A stretch of 64,000 nucleotides of DNA from positions 1 to 64,000 of the forward strand of contig CAZHVS010000012.1 of the NCBI GenBank assembly GCA_964536015.1, written 5' to 3'. The notes below the pieces were generated by a model. That model was not told the origin of the DNA. It made no database searches and worked only from the letters and a program-made list of their open reading frames with translations. Both the position numbers and the translations under genes were made by a program. How positions within the stretch are numbered: position 1 is the stretch's first letter; each line of letters opens with the position of its first letter. This DNA is from CAZHVS01 sp964536015 (GTDB taxonomy: Bacteria > Bacteroidota > Ignavibacteria > Ignavibacteriales > Ignavibacteriaceae). Positions 17,658 through 27,482 of this stretch are shown here, one piece after another.

Positions 17658-19898
17658 TTAACCAATCTTGGCGTAATTTAATTTTGAAGAATAGTGTTCG
17701 AGAAGATTTTTTCTTACAACTGCATTTTCATCCTGCATTATGTGAGGGTCTTTTTCAACAAGTCCGAATGCATCTTGTTTTGCCTTTACCAATATTTCAA
17801 CATCGCTTGTTATATCGGAATATTTTAATTCCGGAAAGCCGCTTTGCTTTATCCCAAATATATCACCCGGTCCACGAAGTTTCATGTCAACTTCTGCAAT
17901 TTTAAATCCATCGAGATATTTAACCATTGTTTGCAATCGAACAGATGATTTAAATTTTTCCAATTGAGCAGTTGACAGAAATTCCAATTTTTCATTTAAA
18001 CGGTTTGATGAAGCAACCCATTCATCTTTTGTTACAAGAATACAATATGCCTGTTTATTTCCCCTTCCTACTCTACCGCGCAATTGATGAAGCTGCGATA
18101 AACCAAATCTATGTGCGTCATTTATTACAATGATATTTGCATCAGGAACATCAATACCTACTTCAATAACAGTAGTCGAAATGAGCACATCATATTTCCC
18201 AGCTGCAAATAAAAGCATAACATCTTCCTTTTCCCGCCATTTCATTCTGCCGTGAATTAAGCCAACATTTAGAGCTTTGAAATAAGTTTTTGTTAATTCA
18301 TTATAATAACTTTCTGCTGCTTTCAACTCTAATTTTTCTGATTCTTCTACCAATGGATAAACAATAAATGCTTTGTTTCCTTCCGCATGTTTTGAGATTA
18401 TAAAGTTATAAATATCAGGTAACTTACTTTCACCTCGCAAGTAAGTCTTTATAGGAATTCTGTTTTTAGGCATTTCATTTATTACAGAAACATCAAGATC
18501 GCCATATAAAGTCATTGTTAATGTTCGTGGAATTGGAGTGGCTGACATTATCAGTACATCAGGAGTGATCCCTTTACGAATTAATTTGGCTCTTTGTACC
18601 ACTCCAAATCTATGTTGTTCATCAACTACAATAAGTCCCAGTTTGTTAAAGTGCACTCTTTCTTCAAACAATGCATGTGTACCAACTATTATATCTGATT
18701 GTTGTAATTCAACTTCTTCAATTTCTTTTTCTCTTTTTGATTTAACCTGTCCTCCAACAATAAGAGAAATTTTTATCTCTCTTGAAAAATAATTTTTTGA
18801 AAAAGCTGAAATTAACTTAGAAATATTTCTCGCATGTTGATCGGCAAGAATTTCAGTTGGAGCCATTAATGCAGCTTGATAACCACAATCAACAACAACC
18901 AGCATTGCAATTAATGCAACAATTGTTTTTCCACTTCCAACATCACCCTGCAACAACCGGTTCATCGGTTGATATGATTTCATATCACTCAGTATTTCTT
19001 TCAAGACTTTTTTTTGAGCAGACGTTAATTCAAAACTTAAATTTTTTATAAAAGATGAAACCAGTTCTGTCTTGATAGAAAACGAATTACCTGTAAGTTT
19101 TGTTTTATAATTGTTTTTTCTTGAAGCAACAAGCACCTCAATATAAAACAGTTCTTCATACTTTAATCTTTTTTTTGCTTCTGCTATTTGAAAAAAACTT
19201 TCCGGTTGATGAAGATTTTTTACTGTTACACTTAATGCTGAAAGATTATTTTTTTTTATTAATCTGGCAGGTAAAGATTCTTCAATATAATCAACATAAG
19301 AATCAATAGCATAGGAAATAATTTTTCTAAAACTCAGATCACCTATGTTGTAATTTTTCAATTCTTTTGGAATGCGATAAAAAGGGATTATTTTTCCAGT
19401 GCTATAAAAGACCTGCGATTCAGCATCAGATATTTTATCAAAATCCGGATGAGCAAAAGTAAGTTGTCCAAATTTAGAAATTGTTGGCTTTCCTGAAATG
19501 GCAAAAGTATCTGATTCCTGAAACCGATCTACAAAGTATTTAGCTCCCTGAAACCACACGCATTCAAAAAAACCATCGCTATCTCTAAGAGTGATTTTCA
19601 AAATATCTTTCTTCCCAAAATGCTTTCTTACTTTATCAACCACTTTGCCGATAATTGTTAGTTCGCCTTCAAACCCTTTTTCAATTACATTAGATGCTTT
19701 TCCAGAAGTAAGTAATGTGCTTCTGTCAAGATAACGTGATGGAAAATAAAACAGTAAGTCTCTTATAGTTTTTAGATTTGCTTTTCCAAATGCTTCTGCT
19801 CTTTTGGGTCCAACTGTTTTAATGTATTGAACTGAAATATTTAATATTTCTGAATTACTTTTGATCACTAAAACAAAAATAATAATTTCAACTTTCAT
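17658..19898 (-). CDS. recG: ATP-dependent DNA helicase RecG
   Basis: This 746-residue branched-DNA helicase remodels stalled forks and recombination intermediates. The N-terminal wedge/OB region (about 65-175) is followed by a superfamily 2 helicase core with Walker A GDVGSGKT, the RecG-type DEQHRFG box, MSATPIPRTL, and QLRGRVGRG. A C-terminal RecG region ends it. Length and order match the family. No clear SD precedes the ATG; a GTG at residue 11 is an alternative start. Confidence 0.95.
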   Translation of the reverse strand: MKVEIIIFVLVIKSNSEILNISVQYIKTVGPKRAEAFGKANLKTIRDLLFYFPSRYLDRSTLLTSGKASNVIEKGFEGELTIIGKVVDKVRKHFGKKDILKITLRDSDGFFECVWFQGAKYFVDRFQESDTFAISGKPTISKFGQLTFAHPDFDKISDAESQVFYSTGKIIPFYRIPKELKNYNIGDLSFRKIISYAIDSYVDYIEESLPARLIKKNNLSALSVTVKNLHQPESFFQIAEAKKRLKYEELFYIEVLVASRKNNYKTKLTGNSFSIKTELVSSFIKNLSFELTSAQKKVLKEILSDMKSYQPMNRLLQGDVGSGKTIVALIAMLVVVDCGYQAALMAPTEILADQHARNISKLISAFSKNYFSREIKISLIVGGQVKSKREKEIEEVELQQSDIIVGTHALFEERVHFNKLGLIVVDEQHRFGVVQRAKLIRKGITPDVLIMSATPIPRTLTMTLYGDLDVSVINEMPKNRIPIKTYLRGESKLPDIYNFIISKHAEGNKAFIVYPLVEESEKLELKAAESYYNELTKTYFKALNVGLIHGRMKWREKEDVMLLFAAGKYDVLISTTVIEVGIDVPDANIIVINDAHRFGLSQLHQLRGRVGRGNKQAYCILVTKDEWVASSNRLNEKLEFLSTAQLEKFKSSVRLQTMVKYLDGFKIAEVDMKLRGPGDIFGIKQSGFPELKYSDITSDVEILVKAKQDAFGLVEKDPHIMQDENAVVRKNLLEHYSSKLNYAKIG

Positions 19899-19967
19899 TG
19901 TTGAAAATTTTTAAATACTATTAAACGAAAATTGAAATAATAAATTTGAAAAGAGAAGAAGAATTTG

Positions 19968-20969
19968 TTATAAATGTTCTTCCTTCATATCGCGGGTCAT
20001 TAAATCTGTAGTAGATTTTATTGGGTCTTTATCTTCAAAAAGCATTTTGTAAACTTCAAACGTAATAGGAGTTTCAACATTATATTTTTTTGCAAGCATT
20101 GAAGCAGCCCTTGAGGTTTCAACTCCTTCTGCAACCTGGGACATTTCTTTTAAAATGTCTTTAAGTTTTCTTCCTTTGCCAATTTGTTCACCAACGTAAC
20201 GATTGCGACTGTGACGACTCATACAGGTTACAATTAAATCACCAACCCCCGACAAACCAGAAAAAGTTATTAGACGAGCACCCATTGCTGTTCCAAGGCG
20301 CGCAATTTCGGCAACACCACGAGTCATTATTGCAGCTTTTGTGTTGTCACCAAATTTGGCCCCTTCAATAATTCCGGCCCCAATTGCAATAACATTCTTA
20401 AAAGCACCACCAAGTTCAACTCCCAGAATATCTGTTGAAGAATAAACTCTGAAGAACGGAGTCATAAATGCTGTTTGAATTGTCCTCGCAGTCTCTTTAT
20501 TTTTTGATGCAGATACAACCGCTGTTGGAATTCTTCTGCTGACCTCTTCAGCGTGGCTTGGGCCCGATAAAACTCCAACCTGTGCTTCATCTATCCCAGG
20601 AAAAATTTCCATTACCATTTGCGTAATTGTCTTTGTTGAATGAAGTTCAATTCCCTTTGAGACAGATACAAATATACTATTCATAATTAGTTTGTATTCT
20701 ATCTCTTCTAAAACTGATCTCAGAAATTGAGTTGGAACGGCAAGGACAATCATATTTTTGTCTTCACAAGCAATATCGAGATCATTCGTAATTTCTATTT
20801 CTTCAGGAATTTCAATACCAGGGAGGAATACTTTGTTCTCTCTTTTCTTAATTAGTTGTTTTGCGTACTTTCTCTGATATTCCCACAGAGTAACGTTATG
20901 CCCGTTATAATGTAAAAGAATAGCAAGAGTTGTACCCCAGCCACCAGCACCAAGTACAGAGATTTTCAT
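19968..20969 (-). CDS. gpsA: Glycerol-3-phosphate dehydrogenase (NAD(P)+)
   Basis: This 333-residue cytosolic enzyme reduces dihydroxyacetone phosphate to sn-glycerol-3-phosphate for phospholipid synthesis. The Rossmann motif GAGGWGTTLA is at residues 7-16. VLSGPSHAEEV and the C-terminal GLSGVGDLIVTCMSRHSRN are family signatures. It overlaps plsY by an ATGA, so the enzyme making glycerol-3-phosphate is coupled to the acyltransferase that uses it. Confidence 0.96.
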   Translation of the reverse strand: MKISVLGAGGWGTTLAILLHYNGHNVTLWEYQRKYAKQLIKKRENKVFLPGIEIPEEIEITNDLDIACEDKNMIVLAVPTQFLRSVLEEIEYKLIMNSIFVSVSKGIELHSTKTITQMVMEIFPGIDEAQVGVLSGPSHAEEVSRRIPTAVVSASKNKETARTIQTAFMTPFFRVYSSTDILGVELGGAFKNVIAIGAGIIEGAKFGDNTKAAIMTRGVAEIARLGTAMGARLITFSGLSGVGDLIVTCMSRHSRNRYVGEQIGKGRKLKDILKEMSQVAEGVETSRAASMLAKKYNVETPITFEVYKMLFEDKDPIKSTTDLMTRDMKEEHL

Positions 20970-21640
20970 TTAACAGGATTTGTTTTCTTCTTAAAACTTA
21001 TTTTGTTTTCGTTCCCTGCGGCTATACGTAAAATATTTTTTCTGTGAGTAAAAATCACAAGTACTGATAGTCCTATAATAAACGGGAGAATAGTTCCATA
21101 GCCCTGGACTTCAGCATGAAAAACATTTTCACGAATTACCATTGTAACTGGAACAGCAATAGCTGCCGTAATAGAACCAAGAGAAACATATTTTGACAAA
21201 GCTACGACAACTAGAAATACTCCAAGAGCAACAAGAATATCTATTGTTGAAATGACAAGCAAAATGCCAAGAGCTGTTGCAATTCCTTTGCCTCCTTTGA
21301 AACTTGCAAACACAGTCCATATATGACCAATAACAGCGGCAACGCCTGCAATAATCTGAACCAAAGTGAAATCATCAAATGGAGTAAGGTTGTTAAATGG
21401 CATATTTCCATAATAAAGTCTTGCTATAAAAATAACAGCAATAACGCCTTTAAAAGTATCTAAAAGGATAACAAAAATTCCCAGTTTCCAACCAAGCACA
21501 CGCATTACATTTGTGCCTCCTGCATTTCCGCTTCCATGATCCCTTATATCAATTCCGCCGAAGAAACGAGCTACAATAATGCTAGTTGGTATAGAACCCA
21601 CAAGGTATGATAGTAGTATTATTAATCCTAATAAAAACAT
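20966..21640 (-). CDS. plsY: Glycerol-3-phosphate acyltransferase PlsY
   Basis: This 224-residue inner-membrane enzyme transfers acyl groups from acyl-phosphate to glycerol-3-phosphate, the first step of phosphatidic acid synthesis. The conserved loops GSGNAGGTNVMRVLG, FKGGKGIATALG and the late FTHRKNILRI are present between five or more hydrophobic segments. SD is GGA about 10 bases upstream. It is the first gene of the plsY-gpsA pair; 149 bases of AT-rich spacer separate it from ispD. Confidence 0.95.
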   Translation of the reverse strand: MFLLGLIILLSYLVGSIPTSIIVARFFGGIDIRDHGSGNAGGTNVMRVLGWKLGIFVILLDTFKGVIAVIFIARLYYGNMPFNNLTPFDDFTLVQIIAGVAAVIGHIWTVFASFKGGKGIATALGILLVISTIDILVALGVFLVVVALSKYVSLGSITAAIAVPVTMVIRENVFHAEVQGYGTILPFIIGLSVLVIFTHRKNILRIAAGNENKISFKKKTNPVK

Positions 21641-21789
21641 TTAACTAATTCCATTCAGATTTCATTTGCAATATAATAAACAAAAAACAAAACTAACAAT
21701 TTGATTATTTATCAATAGTTAGATGCATTTCAAAAAATAAGTTTCAATTCATAATCGAAAAATTTATAATATACTTGAATTTACAAATA

Positions 21790-22476
21790 TTAAGGAACCA
21801 CTTTCAGAATTTTCTTTAATATTTTAATATCTTCTGCTTCCGTTATTTTAAAGTTTAAAATTGAACCTTCAACAAGATTTATTTTATAACCAGCATTTTT
21901 TACCAGCATAGATTCATCCGTTCCTTTTAATTTCATTTTCTTTGCCAGCTTCATAGAGTGCATCAAATCGGAATACTTAAAAACCTGTGGCGTCTGAATA
22001 TAATAGATTTTATTTCTATCTACATAGGTTTTTGCAGAATCGTTATTCCCTTTAACAAGGGTATCCCGACATTTTATTGCAACAATCGCATTCCCTTTTT
22101 GTTTTGCTGTCACTATGGCTTTGTTAAGTAATTCTTTTGAAAGGAATGGGCGCACTGCATCATGTATAACCACCACTGCTTCTTCCTTTCGGTCTATACT
22201 CAACAATGCATTATAAACAGAATCCTGTCTTTCTTTTCCACCTTCAACAACTTTTAAAATTTTAGTAAAATTATTTTTTTGAATAATTTTTTTCATTCTA
22301 TTAAAATATGCCGGCGCGACTGAAATTATTATTTCATTTATCAAAGAAGATTTTTGAAATGTTTCAAGAGTATAGGCAATCAATTCCCTTCCATCAAATT
22401 TTAAGAATTGTTTGGGAATTGATTTACCTGTTCTCAGTCCCTTGCCCCCGGCAGGAATTATAGCAATTGTTTTCAA
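21790..22476 (-). CDS. ispD: 2-C-methyl-D-erythritol 4-phosphate cytidylyltransferase
   Basis: This 228-residue enzyme makes CDP-methylerythritol in the non-mevalonate isoprenoid pathway. The nucleotide-binding N-terminus IIPAGGKGLRTGKSIPKQF, VVIHDAVRPFLS, and the C-terminal TDESMLV and VEGSILNFKITEAED are diagnostic. The start is TTG at 22476, supported by CAGGA 8 bases upstream; no ATG fits. It follows queA with a 16-base gap and is likely co-transcribed. Confidence 0.95.
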   Translation of the reverse strand: MKTIAIIPAGGKGLRTGKSIPKQFLKFDGRELIAYTLETFQKSSLINEIIISVAPAYFNRMKKIIQKNNFTKILKVVEGGKERQDSVYNALLSIDRKEEAVVVIHDAVRPFLSKELLNKAIVTAKQKGNAIVAIKCRDTLVKGNNDSAKTYVDRNKIYYIQTPQVFKYSDLMHSMKLAKKMKLKGTDESMLVKNAGYKINLVEGSILNFKITEAEDIKILKKILKVVP

Positions 22477-22492
22477 CTAAAATTTCCTGAAA

Positions 22493-23524
22493 TTACAAAA
22501 TCAACATAGCATCGCCATAACTTAAAAAGCGATAACCATCTTTTAGTGCTTTCTTATATGCTTTCATTACCAATTCGGTTCCACCAAAAGCACACACAAG
22601 CATTATAAGTGTCGATTCAGAAACATGAAAATTTGTGATTAACGCACTTGCGTTTCTAAAGGTATAAGGAGGATAAATAAATTTATCAGTCCAACCGGAA
22701 TTTTCTCTTGCAAAACCTTCGGCGGTTACGCTGCTTTCAAGTGCTCTTATTGTACTTGTCCCTACAACAAAAACTTTTTTTCTATTCTTGATGCTTCGAT
22801 TTATTTTATCCGCTGATTCTTTGCTTATGTGATAATATTCAGAATCCATTCTATGTTTTGTTAAATCTTCAACTTCAACTGGTCTGAATGTACCAAGTCC
22901 TATGTGAAGAATTATTGGAGCAATTGCTACTCCCTTTTTCTGAATCTTCTCAAGAAGTTTTGTAGTGAAGTGCAAGCCTGCAGTTGGAGCTGCAACGGAA
23001 CCCTCTACTTTTGCGTAAACTGTCTGATAATTTTCTCTGTCAGATGGTTCTGCGTCTCTTTTAATATACGGCGGTAAAGGTGTCGTGCCTATTTTTTCAA
23101 TGGCTTTAATTACGTTTGGCTGATTAAACCTCACTGTTCTCCCTCTTGATGTAGTATTGTCTATTACTTCACACCAGAGGTCATTATTGAAATAAATTTT
23201 ATTCCCGATTCTAACTTTCCTTGCCGGGTCTACAATTACATCCCATATACATTCGTTAGCATTTAATTCCCGTAACAAGAAAACTTCTATCTTCGCCTGT
23301 GTCTTTTCTTTTTTGCCAAATAACCTTGCTTGTATTACTTTTGATTCATTGATAACAAGCACATCACCTTCTTCAAGATAATGATGAAGATTAGAGAAAA
23401 CATCATTTTCTATTGTTTGTTTTTCTCGATTGACCACAATTAATTTGGCTTTATCACGTGGACTAACCGGATATTTTGCAATACTGTTTTTTGGTAAATT
23501 ATAACTAAATTCAGATAATTTCAT
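22493..23524 (-). CDS. queA: tRNA preQ1(34) S-adenosylmethionine ribosyltransferase-isomerase
   Basis: This 343-residue enzyme transfers the ribosyl part of SAM to preQ1 in tRNA during queuosine synthesis. Signatures are FSYNLPKNSIAKYP at the start, GSVAAPTAGLHFT in the middle, and HIGLGTFRPVEVEDLTKHRMDSE. SD AAGGA is 7 bases before the ATG. It lies between ppdK and ispD on the same strand. A hairpin at 23555-23585 separates it from ppdK. Confidence 0.95.
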   Translation of the reverse strand: MKLSEFSYNLPKNSIAKYPVSPRDKAKLIVVNREKQTIENDVFSNLHHYLEEGDVLVINESKVIQARLFGKKEKTQAKIEVFLLRELNANECIWDVIVDPARKVRIGNKIYFNNDLWCEVIDNTTSRGRTVRFNQPNVIKAIEKIGTTPLPPYIKRDAEPSDRENYQTVYAKVEGSVAAPTAGLHFTTKLLEKIQKKGVAIAPIILHIGLGTFRPVEVEDLTKHRMDSEYYHISKESADKINRSIKNRKKVFVVGTSTIRALESSVTAEGFARENSGWTDKFIYPPYTFRNASALITNFHVSESTLIMLVCAFGGTELVMKAYKKALKDGYRFLSYGDAMLIL

Positions 23525-23554
23525 ATATCATCCTTGCAATTAATTTTTTAATAA

Positions 23555-23585
23555 GTCAAGTCCTTCTTTATCAGAAGAACTTGAC
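23555..23585 (-). terminator. Hairpin after ppdK, possible terminator
   Basis: On the minus strand a 13-bp stem with one G-U pair and a 5-base loop begins 14 bases after the ppdK stop. Only a weak T-rich tract (TTATT) follows, so it may attenuate or protect the mRNA rather than fully terminate before queA. Confidence 0.5.
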
Positions 23586-23598
23586 CAAATAGACTTAA

Positions 23599-26355
23599 TT
23601 ATTTTTTCTTTCCAACTTTTTTAGCTGATCGCATTTGTTTAACAGCGGCTTGGGCTGCTGCCAGTCTTGCGATTGGCACTCTGAAAGGTGAACAGCTTAC
23701 ATAGTTCAAACCAATTTTATGACAGAATTCAACTGACTTTGGTTCACCACCATGTTCTCCGCAAATACCAACTTTTAGATCAGGTCTGGTTTTTCGTCCG
23801 CCTTCAACAGCTATCTCCATCAATTTACCAATTGCTTTTTGATCAATTGACTGGAAAGGATCTTCGGGAAGGATTTTCTTATCAAGATATTCCGGTAAGA
23901 AACCGCCTATATCATCGCGAGAGAATCCAAAGCCCATCTGCGTAAGATCGTTGGTCCCGAATGAGAAGAACTGTGCTGTCTCCGCAATTTCATCTGCTGT
24001 TAATGCTGCACGAGGAATTTCGATCATTGTTCCTGTTAAGTGAGCAATTTTCTTTAAACCGAATTTTTTACAAACCTCATCATATACTTTTGAAATAATT
24101 TCATACTGGTGTTTTATTTCATTTACATGACATGTAACAGGAATCATGATTTCAGGAAATGGTTTTTTTCCTTCTTTTAATAGCTCAGCAGTTGCTTCAA
24201 AAATTGCACGCACCTGCATCTCGGTTATTTCGGGATAAGTAATTCCCAATCTTACTCCACGATGTCCCATCATTGGATTGTTTTCATGCAATGAATCTGC
24301 TCTTGTATTTAATTCATCAATAGATATTCCAAGACTTTCGGCAAGTTTTTCTCTTTCATCCATTCTTGTCGGAACAAATTCATGCAGCGGCGGATCAAGG
24401 GTTCTGAATGTAACCGGGAATCCATCCATTGCTTCCAAAGTTCCCTTCACATCTTTTTTAACAAATGGGAAGAGTTCATCCAGAGCATTTCTTCTTTCTG
24501 CTTCACTTTTCGAATGAATCATTTTTCTGAGTTTAAACAAAGGCTCTTCAGAATTTTTTCCGTAGAACATGTGTTCAGTTCTAAAAAGACCAATTCCTTC
24601 GGCTCCAAAAGCTCTTGCTTTTGCTGCATCTTCAGGAGTATCGGCATTGGTTCTTACTTTAAGCTTTCTGACCTGATCACATAGTTTCATAAATGCCTGG
24701 AAGTCTGGATTTTCTTCAGCAGCTTTTTTCATTGGTAATTCACCAGCGTAAACATTTCCTTTAGAGCCGTTAAGTGTTAACCATTCTCCTTCTTTAATTA
24801 TTGTATCGCCGGCAGAAAAAGTTTTTTCTTCCATATTTATTTTAATTGCACCTGCACCAACTATGCAGCATTTTCCCCAGCCACGAGCAACCAGAGCGGC
24901 GTGTGAAGTCATTCCACCTCGTGCAGTTAAAATTGCCTGAGCAGCTCTCATTCCTTCAATATCTTCCGGATTTGTTTCTTCACGAACAAGAATTACTTTC
25001 TTCCCCTCTTTAGCCCAGGCAACCGCATCATTTGCAGTAAAGACGACCTGTCCTGCAGCTCCACCGGGACCAGCTGGTAATCCTTTTACAAATGGTTTTA
25101 CTTTTAATTCGGCCGCGGGATCAATTATCGGATGTAAAAGTTCATCAAGTTGTGCAGGTTGAACGCGCATAACAGCATCTTCTTTTGATATCAATTTTTC
25201 CTTGTACATATCAAGAGCCATTTTTACTGCAGCCGGACCATTTCTTTTTCCCACACGACATTGCAACATATAAAGTTTACCTTCCTGAATCGTAAACTCT
25301 ATATCAAGCATATCCTTGTAATGCTTTTCTAAGCTTCTCTGAATTTTATGAAGTTGCTTGTATGTTGATGGCATTCCAGTTTCCAGAGAAACTAAGTGCG
25401 CTGTATGTTCGCTTTTACCAACTTCATTAATTGGATTTGGTGTTCTTATGCCTGCAACAACGTCTTCACCTTGTGCATTAGTTAACCATTCACCATAAAA
25501 ATAATTTTCGCCTGTTGCAGGATTACGGGTAAATGCAACACCTGTCGCCGATGTTTCACCCATATTGCCAAATACCATTGATTGAACATTTACTGCTGTT
25601 CCCCAATCGTCTGGAATTCCTTCAATTCTTCTGTAAGAGATTGCACGTTTACCCATCCAGCTTTGGAACACTGCAGATACTGCGCCCCAAAGCTGCTCCA
25701 TTGGATCTTCGGGGAAAGGTTTACCAAGAACTTCCTTAACTTTAGCTTTATAGATTTCAATTAATTCTTTTAAATCCTCTGCTGTTAAATCTGTATCTGC
25801 ATGAACACCGCGAGCTTCTTTCATTTTATGAAGTTCTTTTTCCAATTGCTGTCTTACCCCCATTCCTTCTGCAGGTTCTATTCCTGCAGCTTTTTCCATA
25901 ACAACATCGGAGTACATTTGTATTAAGCGACGATGAGAGTCATAAACAAATCTCGGGTTGTTAGTTTTTGCAATTAAAGCTTCGCGTGTTTCGTTGTTCA
26001 ATCCAACATTAAGAATTGTCTCCATCATACCCGGCATTGATGCACGTGCTCCAGAACGAACAGAAACAAGTAACGGATTTTTAGTATCACCAAATTTTGC
26101 ACCCATTTCCTTTTCGACTTTAGCAAGCGCACCTTTAACTTGCTTATCTAATTCGGGGGGTAATTTCTTGTTGTTTTTATAATAAACTGTGCAGACTTCC
26201 GTGGTGATTGTAAACCCAGCTGGGACAGGTAAACCTATGTTTACCATTTCAGCAAGATTTGCACCTTTGCCACCAAGGAGTTCTTTCATTTCAGCTTTTC
26301 CTTCGGCTTTTTTGCCGCCGAAAAAGTATACATACTTTTTGCTTTTTGAAGCCAT
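23599..26355 (-). CDS. ppdK: Pyruvate, phosphate dikinase
   Basis: This 918-residue enzyme interconverts pyruvate, ATP and phosphate with PEP, AMP and pyrophosphate. Its order is an N-terminal ATP-grasp domain (GGKGANLAEM at the start), the phosphohistidine swivelling domain with ARGGMTSHAALVARG, and a TIM-barrel PEP domain ending with GICGEHGGEPKSVEF and the catalytic Cys in YVSCSPFRVP. The frame extends 17 codons further upstream, but AGGAG sits 7 bases before the ATG at 26355, which gives the usual N-terminus. A lysine-rich tail ends the protein. Confidence 0.96.
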   Translation of the reverse strand: MASKSKKYVYFFGGKKAEGKAEMKELLGGKGANLAEMVNIGLPVPAGFTITTEVCTVYYKNNKKLPPELDKQVKGALAKVEKEMGAKFGDTKNPLLVSVRSGARASMPGMMETILNVGLNNETREALIAKTNNPRFVYDSHRRLIQMYSDVVMEKAAGIEPAEGMGVRQQLEKELHKMKEARGVHADTDLTAEDLKELIEIYKAKVKEVLGKPFPEDPMEQLWGAVSAVFQSWMGKRAISYRRIEGIPDDWGTAVNVQSMVFGNMGETSATGVAFTRNPATGENYFYGEWLTNAQGEDVVAGIRTPNPINEVGKSEHTAHLVSLETGMPSTYKQLHKIQRSLEKHYKDMLDIEFTIQEGKLYMLQCRVGKRNGPAAVKMALDMYKEKLISKEDAVMRVQPAQLDELLHPIIDPAAELKVKPFVKGLPAGPGGAAGQVVFTANDAVAWAKEGKKVILVREETNPEDIEGMRAAQAILTARGGMTSHAALVARGWGKCCIVGAGAIKINMEEKTFSAGDTIIKEGEWLTLNGSKGNVYAGELPMKKAAEENPDFQAFMKLCDQVRKLKVRTNADTPEDAAKARAFGAEGIGLFRTEHMFYGKNSEEPLFKLRKMIHSKSEAERRNALDELFPFVKKDVKGTLEAMDGFPVTFRTLDPPLHEFVPTRMDEREKLAESLGISIDELNTRADSLHENNPMMGHRGVRLGITYPEITEMQVRAIFEATAELLKEGKKPFPEIMIPVTCHVNEIKHQYEIISKVYDEVCKKFGLKKIAHLTGTMIEIPRAALTADEIAETAQFFSFGTNDLTQMGFGFSRDDIGGFLPEYLDKKILPEDPFQSIDQKAIGKLMEIAVEGGRKTRPDLKVGICGEHGGEPKSVEFCHKIGLNYVSCSPFRVPIARLAAAQAAVKQMRSAKKVGKKK

Positions 26356-26417
26356 ATCATTTCTCCTGATTATATTTTTATTAAATGCTCTGAACCTTCC
26401 AAGCATTGTTAATTTAT

Positions 26418-27482
26418 TTATTTTGGTTCATTTATTTTGTTTAAAACAAACTTTTCAAATTTTTCTTTTTCGTCAAACTTCATTTCTATTTTCAAATAGA
26501 AGATATCTATATCATCAAGTTCTTTTGAAAATTTTTTAAGTTTTACGGCATCTTTTTGTGTTGTTATAACCGATTGTGCATTTGTGTTGTAAAACTGTTT
26601 TCTTATTTCCTGAATATTCTCTTCGTTAAAAAACTGATGATCTTTAAAAACCATTTTATTGGTGGTTTCAATTTTCAAAACAGATAATGCTGTCCAGAAT
26701 GATTTGGGATTTGCAATTCCACAAAGCACTAAACTTTTTTGACCTGCAAATTCTTCTGGTTTATACAATACCTGGGCTTTAATATCAACAAAACCGACGG
26801 TATTATAATACGCCATAAACAATGGTTTTGAAATAAAATATTTTTGTAAATCAACCGGCAGTTCTTCTTTTCTGCAGAATTTCCGGTTCAGTATAATAAC
26901 ATCTGCTCTTTTAGCAGAAGAAAATGGTTCCCGCAAAAATCCTGTTGGCAACAATTTTCTTCGCATTTCATTTGAAGAAATTAAAAACTTCTGATCCACA
27001 AGAAGAATATCTAAATTACGTTTAATCCACCTATGTTGAAATGCATCATCAAGAATAATCGTATCAACGCCAGTATCTTTAATAAATTTTTTAGCCCCGG
27101 GGACTCTTCTTTCGCATACTGCAGCAGGAACGTTACATTCCAAAACTGTTTGATAAATTTCATCTCCACTTTTTTCAACATCAACATCATACTCGCCGTT
27201 CTTAGACACAAGCAAATATCCTTTTGTCCATCTTCCATAACCCCGGCTTAATACACCAACTCTTTTACCGTATGACTTAAAAAGATTGGTAACATAAATT
27301 GTTGCAGGAGTTTTTCCTGAGCCGCCAACTGTCAGGTTTCCAATTGAAATTACTTTTGCATTTACTTCAGATGATTTAAATATTCCTTTATCAAAGAACA
27401 AGTTTCTAACAAATATGATCAACCTGTAAACAGGCATGAACGGATAAAGCACTATTCTGATAATATCCAGAAGTTTATACAT
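26418..27482 (-). CDS. lpxK: Tetraacyldisaccharide 4'-kinase
   Basis: This 354-residue membrane-anchored enzyme phosphorylates the 4' position of the lipid A disaccharide. The P-loop lies in IGNLTVGGSGKTP, followed by LSRGYGR and the DDAFQHR block typical of LpxK. An N-terminal hydrophobic helix (about 5-27) anchors it. The ATG at 27482 overlaps the preceding stop as TGATG. It ends the lpxB-acyltransferase-lpxK run. Confidence 0.93.
   Translation of the reverse strand: MYKLLDIIRIVLYPFMPVYRLIIFVRNLFFDKGIFKSSEVNAKVISIGNLTVGGSGKTPATIYVTNLFKSYGKRVGVLSRGYGRWTKGYLLVSKNGEYDVDVEKSGDEIYQTVLECNVPAAVCERRVPGAKKFIKDTGVDTIILDDAFQHRWIKRNLDILLVDQKFLISSNEMRRKLLPTGFLREPFSSAKRADVIILNRKFCRKEELPVDLQKYFISKPLFMAYYNTVGFVDIKAQVLYKPEEFAGQKSLVLCGIANPKSFWTALSVLKIETTNKMVFKDHQFFNEENIQEIRKQFYNTNAQSVITTQKDAVKLKKFSKELDDIDIFYLKIEMKFDEKEKFEKFVLNKINEPK

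Noticed and set aside
26356..26406. 17-codon N-terminal extension of ppdK
   Set aside because: A strong SD lies before the internal ATG at 26355, and the extension has no family counterpart.
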